Assembly (NCBI RefSeq): GCF_028527925.1
Contig: NZ_JAPESW010000008.1
Location: 1 to 64,000, forward strand
Reading direction: 5' to 3'
Origin: Cellulomonas fimi
Lineage (GTDB): Bacteria > Actinomycetota > Actinomycetes > Actinomycetales > Cellulomonadaceae
DNA length: 64,000 nucleotides
In this document: piece after piece, positions 59,869-64,000 of the stretch
How the letters are laid out: the number at the start of each line of letters is the position of its first letter
Numbering within the stretch: position 1 is the stretch's first letter
Notes under the pieces: generated by a model
Seen by the model: the letters and a program-made list of their open reading frames with translations, nothing else
Database searches by the model: none
What the model was told of the DNA's origin: nothing
Position numbers and translations under genes: made by a program

Positions 59869-61292
59869 GCGTGCCCCAGTACAGCGCCGGCGAGTGGACC
59901 GCGGTCGTCCGGCCGGGGTTCGTCGCGCTCGTCGGCCCGCAGGCCGACGCCGACGTCGCCCGTGCGCTGTGGGACGCCGCGCCGCAGGGTGTGCTCGCGG
60001 CGCTCGACGTCCTCGCGCGCGACGGCCTCGCCGCGCTGCCGCCGTTCGCGGTCGCGTCGGTCGACGGCACGCGCGTGCACGTGGCCGTGCGGGGTGACGT
60101 CGACGTCGAGGTGACCGCGACCGACGGCGCCGTGCAGGTGCTGCGGGCCGGCGCCGTCCGTACGTGGTCGGAGCAGGTGCTCGAGACCGTGGGCGTGCTC
60201 GTCGCGCGCGCGGACGGTGCGCCGGACGCGCCCGCGCTCCCGCTCGTCGAGGGCGTCGCGCCCGCCGGGACTGTCCGCGTGGACGTCGCCGAGGTCGTCG
60301 TGCCGGTCGTCGAGCCCGAGGTGGAGGAGGCGCGCTCGCCTGTCGCGTCCGTCGACGACGCGCGGTCGTCCGTCGTCGAGGCCCCGGAGCCTGCCGTCGA
60401 GGGCGAGCCGGTCGCCGAGGAGGCGGCCGCGCAGGCCGCCCCGGTGGAGCCCGTGGCCCTCGAGCCCGTCGCCGCCGAGCCGTCCGACGTCGAGCCGGGC
60501 GACGCGAGGCCGGTCGTGGGCGAGCCCGTCGACGCCGAGCCCGAGGCCGCGGGCGAGCCCGCGGCGCAGCCCGTCGCGCTGACCAAGGACACCCCGCCGG
60601 CGCAGGTCCCGGACGTCGCGCAGGAGCCCGCCGCCCCGGCACCCGACGCGTGGGAGCACACGGTGCGCACACCCGCGTCGGCGGCCTACTCGCTCGAGCC
60701 CCAGCCCACCGAGCCGCGCTACGACGTCGTCGCGGCGGCCGAGCAGTTCCTCGAGCAGCACGCGCAGCGTCCGGGCCTCGTCGACCTGCCGCCCGTGCGG
60801 CCCGTCGACCAGCCGGCCGTGCCGCCCGCGTCGCCGGACGACCACGACGGCCTGACGATCCTGTCGTCCGACCTCGCCGCGATCCGCGACCAGCTGCCGA
60901 GCTGGGCGGCCGACGAGGTGCCCGGCCCGTTCGCGGTCCCCGCGGCGGCCGAGCCCGCGAAGCTCGTGCTGTCGACGGGCCTGGTCGTGACGCTCGACCG
61001 CGCGGTGCTGCTCGGGCGTGCGCCGCAGGTCGCGCGCGTGACCAACCGCGAGCTGCCGCGCCTCGTGACGGTGCCGAGCCCGCAGCAGGACATCTCGCGC
61101 ACGCACGCCGAGGTGCGCGTCGAGGGCGACCACGTCCTCGTCACGGACCTCGACTCCACGAACGGCGTGCACGTCTCCCGGCCGGGGGAGGGCGCGCGTC
61201 GCCTGCACCCCGGCGAGCCCAGCGTCGTCGCGACCGACGAGGTCGTCGACCTGGGCGACGGGGTGACGTTCACCGTGGAGCGGGGGTCGTGA
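59865..61292 (+). CDS. FHA-domain protein with acidic linker
   Basis: 475 residues. N-terminal about 120 residues form an unassigned small domain (VRPGFVALVGPQADADVARALWD), followed by a long Ala/Glu/Pro/Val-rich acidic linker (about 140-310) and a C-terminal FHA domain (about 370-475) with LLGRAP, ISRTHAEVRV and TDLDSTNGVHV, the pThr-binding signature. It likely binds phosphothreonine on a kinase substrate. In the same operon as PP2C and the kinase. Confidence 0.95.
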   Translation: MSVPQYSAGEWTAVVRPGFVALVGPQADADVARALWDAAPQGVLAALDVLARDGLAALPPFAVASVDGTRVHVAVRGDVDVEVTATDGAVQVLRAGAVRTWSEQVLETVGVLVARADGAPDAPALPLVEGVAPAGTVRVDVAEVVVPVVEPEVEEARSPVASVDDARSSVVEAPEPAVEGEPVAEEAAAQAAPVEPVALEPVAAEPSDVEPGDARPVVGEPVDAEPEAAGEPAAQPVALTKDTPPAQVPDVAQEPAAPAPDAWEHTVRTPASAAYSLEPQPTEPRYDVVAAAEQFLEQHAQRPGLVDLPPVRPVDQPAVPPASPDDHDGLTILSSDLAAIRDQLPSWAADEVPGPFAVPAAAEPAKLVLSTGLVVTLDRAVLLGRAPQVARVTNRELPRLVTVPSPQQDISRTHAEVRVEGDHVLVTDLDSTNGVHVSRPGEGARRLHPGEPSVVATDEVVDLGDGVTFTVERGS

Positions 61293-62863
61293 CCGCACGC
61301 CGCGAAGCCTCCGCCCCGCCGCGACTGCCCGGCTACGAGTTCCTCAGGGTCCTCGGGCTGGGCGGTTTCGCGGACGTGTTCCTGTACCAGCAGGAGCTCC
61401 CGCGACGTGAGGTCGCGGTGAAGGTGCTGCTCGCCGGCAGCCTCGACGACGAGGTCCGGTCGCGGTTCCAGTCCGAGGCCAACCTCATGGCCCAGCTGTC
61501 GCACCACCCGTCGATCGTCACGATCTACCAGGCGGCGATCGCGGCCGACGGCCGGCCGTACCTCGTCATGGAGTACTGCTCGCGGCCGGGCCTCGCGGAG
61601 CGGTACCGGCAGGAGCGGATCTCCGTCGCGGAGTCGCTGCGCATCGGCGTGCGCCTGGCCTCCGCGATCGAGACCGCGCACCGTGCGGGCATCCTGCACC
61701 GCGACATCAAGCCGGCGAACGTCCTCACCACGGACTTCGGCTGGCCGGCGCTCACGGACTTCGGCATCGCCGCGACGACCGGTCACGGCGCCGGCGCGAC
61801 GGTCGGCATGTCGATCCCGTGGTCGCCGCCCGAGCTGCTCGGCGAGCACCCCACGGGCGACGAGCGGTCCGACGTGTACTCGCTCGGAGCGACGGTCTAC
61901 TCGCTGCTCGCGGGCCGCACGCCGTTCGAGATCCCGGGCGGGCAGAACAGCGCGCAGCAGCTCGTGGCGCGCATCGAGCGCTCGCCGCTGCCGCCGACCG
62001 GGCGCGACGACGTGCCCGTCGGGCTCCAGCACGTGCTCGAGCGCGCGATGGCCAAGGACCCGGACCGCCGCTTCATGTCGGCCGCCGCGATGGGCCGGGC
62101 GCTGCAGGCGGTCGAGTCCGGCCTCCGGCTGCCGGTCACGCCGCTCGACCTGCCCGACGGCGACGAGCCGGTCGAGACGCTCCCGGTCGCCCCGTCGGGC
62201 GCGCCCGAGGACGCGACGCGCGTCCGGTCGGTCGTCACGCTCGACCCGCACGGCGCCCGTCCCGGTACGCCCGTCCCGGCCGTCGCGCAGGTGGCGGCGG
62301 GCGAGGACGACGCGACGCGCCTGCGCGGCGTGCACGTCGTCCCGCAGGACGCCGCACCGGCGGCGCCCCGCCCGACGGCGTTCGTCGTGCCGGATGAGAC
62401 CGCCGTCGCCGCTGAGCCCGAGCGCGCACCCGCCTCCCGGCGCACGCGCCTGCTCGCGGGTGCGGCCGCCGCCGTCGTGCTGCTCGGCACGGTCGGCGTC
62501 GTCGCGTACGCGACCCTCACGGGCGACCCGGCGCCGCGCACGTCGCCGTCGCAGGACGACCTGACGGGCGACGCGCCGCAGGTGACGGGCAGCGTCGTGC
62601 CCGCGCCGCACTCGCTCAAGGGCGTGGTCCAGGCCGACGGCTCGGTCGTGTTCACCTGGGTCAACCCCGTCCCGGCCGAGGGCGACCAGTACCTCTGGGC
62701 CGTCCGGACCGCGACGGGCGAGGGCCCGTCGGAGCTGACCGACGCGCCGACCGCCACGGTGCCCGCCGCACAGGCACCGGGCGGGCAGGCCTGCATCCAG
62801 GTCTCGATCGTGCGCGCCGACCGCTCGTCGTCCGCGCAGCCCGCGCAGGGGTGCTCGTCGTGA
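61289..62863 (+). CDS. Membrane Ser/Thr protein kinase (PknB-type) with Fn3-like C-terminus
   Basis: 524 residues. Kinase domain (12-275): glycine loop LGLGGFADVFL, Lys in VAVKVLL, HRDIKPANVL at about 136, DFG in LTDFGIAA. Then an Ala/Pro-rich cytoplasmic linker, a membrane helix at about 386-408 (LLAGAAAAVVLLGTVGVVAYATL), and an exterior tail with a fibronectin-III-like strand pattern (GVVQADGSVVFTWVNPV ... PGGQACIQVSIVRAD). GTG overlaps the FHA stop. No PASTA domains, so it differs from PknB in the division cluster. Confidence 0.95.
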   Translation: MTARREASAPPRLPGYEFLRVLGLGGFADVFLYQQELPRREVAVKVLLAGSLDDEVRSRFQSEANLMAQLSHHPSIVTIYQAAIAADGRPYLVMEYCSRPGLAERYRQERISVAESLRIGVRLASAIETAHRAGILHRDIKPANVLTTDFGWPALTDFGIAATTGHGAGATVGMSIPWSPPELLGEHPTGDERSDVYSLGATVYSLLAGRTPFEIPGGQNSAQQLVARIERSPLPPTGRDDVPVGLQHVLERAMAKDPDRRFMSAAAMGRALQAVESGLRLPVTPLDLPDGDEPVETLPVAPSGAPEDATRVRSVVTLDPHGARPGTPVPAVAQVAAGEDDATRLRGVHVVPQDAAPAAPRPTAFVVPDETAVAAEPERAPASRRTRLLAGAAAAVVLLGTVGVVAYATLTGDPAPRTSPSQDDLTGDAPQVTGSVVPAPHSLKGVVQADGSVVFTWVNPVPAEGDQYLWAVRTATGEGPSELTDAPTATVPAAQAPGGQACIQVSIVRADRSSSAQPAQGCSS

Positions 62864-64000
62864 GCTGGCAGACCGTGCGCAGCCGTGCGACGAAGACGAT
62901 GGCCGTGGTCACGCTGCCCGCGGTCGTCGCCGTGCTCGCGCTCGTCGACCAGGGCTTCCCGCTCGCGCGCGTCGACCTCAACGACGGCGGCGTGTGGCTC
63001 ACCAACACCAGCCAGCTCAAGCTCGGCCGGTTCAACGCCCAGGTCGAGGAGCTCGACGCCGGGGTCGTGACCAGCGGCAGTCGGTTCGACGTCCTGCAGG
63101 ACGGCCGTGACGTGCTCCTCCTCGAGCCGACCGGCTTCTCGGTCGTCGACCCCGCGTCGGTCACGCAGACCACCGCGGTGGCCGCCCCGGGCGACGCGGA
63201 CGTGTCGATGGCCGCCGGGACGGTCGCCGTGGCCGCCGGCGGCGACGTGTGGGTGCGTCCCGTGAGCGGGCTCGACCGGCTCAACGTCCCGCAGGACCCG
63301 GCGGACGTCGAGGTCGGCGACGGCGGCACGGTCGTGGTCGCGCGCAGCGGCGTCGCGCTCGCGGTCGCCGGCGACGGCGAGGTGACGCGCGTCGACCTCG
63401 CGGGGGTGCCGGGCACGACGCCCGCAGGCTCGCTCCAGGGCGAGGGGGAGGTCGAGCACGTCACCGCGGTCGGCGACGAGCCCGTCGCGCTGACGGGCAG
63501 CACCCTGCGGACCCTGCACGGCACGGTCGAGCTCGACGGCGACGACCTCGTCCTCCAGCAGCCGGGCCCCGAGTCGTCGCGCGTGCTCGTGGCCAGCCGC
63601 GACGCGCTGCTCGAGGTCCCGCTCGACGGCGGCGACGTCGTCGAGCACCCGACGACCGGCGAGGGCCTGCCCGCCGCACCGGTCCAGGTCGGGTCGTGCG
63701 CGCACGCCGCGTGGGCCACGCCGCTGGGCTCGTACCTGCAGCTGTGCGACGGGAAGAAGGCGCAGGTCCGGGACCTGCAGGACATGTCCGCGCAGGACGT
63801 GCTCGTGTTCCGCGTCAACCACGGCATCGTCGTGCTGAACGACACGCTCCGCGGCCGCGTCTGGATGCCGACGCAGGACACCGAGCTGCGCACGCCCGAC
63901 TGGCAGGACGTGGTGCCCGAGGAGGAGCCGGAGGAGGCCGAGGACGAGTCGCAGACGCCGCAGACGACGCAGGAGCTCGTCACGGAGTGCAGCGACACCT
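62860..64000 (+). CDS. Large membrane-anchored protein, N-terminal part (window edge)
   Basis: At least 380 residues and open at the window edge. GTG 62860 overlaps the kinase stop (GTGA). A short cytoplasmic stretch (SWQTVRSRATK) precedes a membrane helix (about 14-30: MAVVTLPAVVAVLALV); the rest is an outward beta-rich segment with repeated V-x-V/D-G motifs (GGVWLTNTSQLKLGRFN, FDVLQDGRDVLLLEP) and then an acidic linker (PEEEPEEAEDESQ). Genes of this kind next to a PP2C/FHA/kinase operon are usually giant Ig- or Fn3-repeat proteins, often followed by moxR and DUF58 genes, which would lie beyond this window. Domain repeats are not visible yet. Confidence 0.8.
   Translation, partial: MSWQTVRSRATKTMAVVTLPAVVAVLALVDQGFPLARVDLNDGGVWLTNTSQLKLGRFNAQVEELDAGVVTSGSRFDVLQDGRDVLLLEPTGFSVVDPASVTQTTAVAAPGDADVSMAAGTVAVAAGGDVWVRPVSGLDRLNVPQDPADVEVGDGGTVVVARSGVALAVAGDGEVTRVDLAGVPGTTPAGSLQGEGEVEHVTAVGDEPVALTGSTLRTLHGTVELDGDDLVLQQPGPESSRVLVASRDALLEVPLDGGDVVEHPTTGEGLPAAPVQVGSCAHAAWATPLGSYLQLCDGKKAQVRDLQDMSAQDVLVFRVNHGIVVLNDTLRGRVWMPTQDTELRTPDWQDVVPEEEPEEAEDESQTPQTTQELVTECSDT

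Noticed and set aside
2231..63998. Many long open frames on the opposite strand or in other frames (for example 20228-22228, 22185-24899, 36531-38762)
   Set aside because: Arg/Ala/Pro-rich shadow frames typical of very GC-rich DNA; each overlaps a gene with clear domains and has no motif of its own.
1..64000. tRNA, rRNA, transposase, integrase or phage genes
   Set aside because: I saw no acceptor-stem/T-loop pattern, no rRNA signature and no integrase or transposase motif in any frame. A tRNA search program would be needed to exclude one fully.

Overview
This window is a very high G+C chromosome segment (about three quarters G+C by eye, strong G/C third-codon bias, many GTG starts). The gene content (fused ykoD-type ATPase, DUF3097, alpha-E/ATP-grasp/transglutaminase cluster, PP2C-FHA-kinase cluster, HrcA/CIRCE with DnaJ, a mycothiol-type enzyme) points to an actinomycete, most likely Cellulomonadaceae or another Micrococcales. 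No rRNA, tRNA, CRISPR array, transposase or phage gene was seen. Most of it looks like ordinary core chromosome, densely coded, with 4-bp ATGA/GTGA overlaps inside operons.

Layout. 1-8.2 kb: SigG/SigJ-type sigma factor preceded by a decayed oxidoreductase fragment, a flavin reductase plus sulfite-oxidase-like pair, a DEAD-box helicase, a CYTH protein, a two-domain VOC dioxygenase with an operator-like palindrome, and a CYTH-CHAD protein. 8.3-12.5 kb: a complete thiamine/HMP ECF transporter operon (ykoF-ykoE-fused ATPase-EcfT) behind a TPP riboswitch. 12.6-22 kb: lipoprotein, SRPBCC protein, membrane metallophosphoesterase, bulb-lectin/M15 peptidase fusion, DtxR-type regulator, MFS exporter, HerA-like ATPase. 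22-31 kb: leuS, degV, comEA, comEC, holA. 30.8-34.3 kb: an accessory-looking island with two EAL-domain proteins (one degenerate), a 47-residue secreted-peptide precursor and an XRE-TPR regulator.

34.4-46.9 kb: rpsT, an orphan PemK-like protein, a circularly permuted ATP-grasp/alpha-E/transglutaminase operon, lepA, a PEP-mutase family protein, hemW, two DUF4870 proteins, a Pro/Tyr-rich membrane protein and DUF3097. 46.9-53.4 kb: CIRCE-controlled hrcA-dnaJ-rsmE, a frameshifted GNAT gene and ppdK. 53.5-58.9 kb: phoH-ybeY-CNNM-era-hydrolase. 58.9 kb to the end: PP2C-FHA-Ser/Thr kinase and the start of a large membrane-anchored protein that runs off the window.

The most promising candidate for a new system is 30.8-34.2 kb. 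A tiny exported peptide with a strong RBS and good codon bias lies 135 bp upstream of a one-component XRE-TPR regulator, and divergently from two EAL proteins. Several inverted repeats sharing a GGTGTC core lie between these genes. This resembles RRNPP-type peptide signalling known from Bacillota, but here in an actinomycete and next to c-di-GMP-type proteins. Function is inferred only. A second pattern is that many genes have a TANNNT hexamer 6-8 bp before the start codon and no Shine-Dalgarno sequence, which suggests widespread leaderless transcripts.
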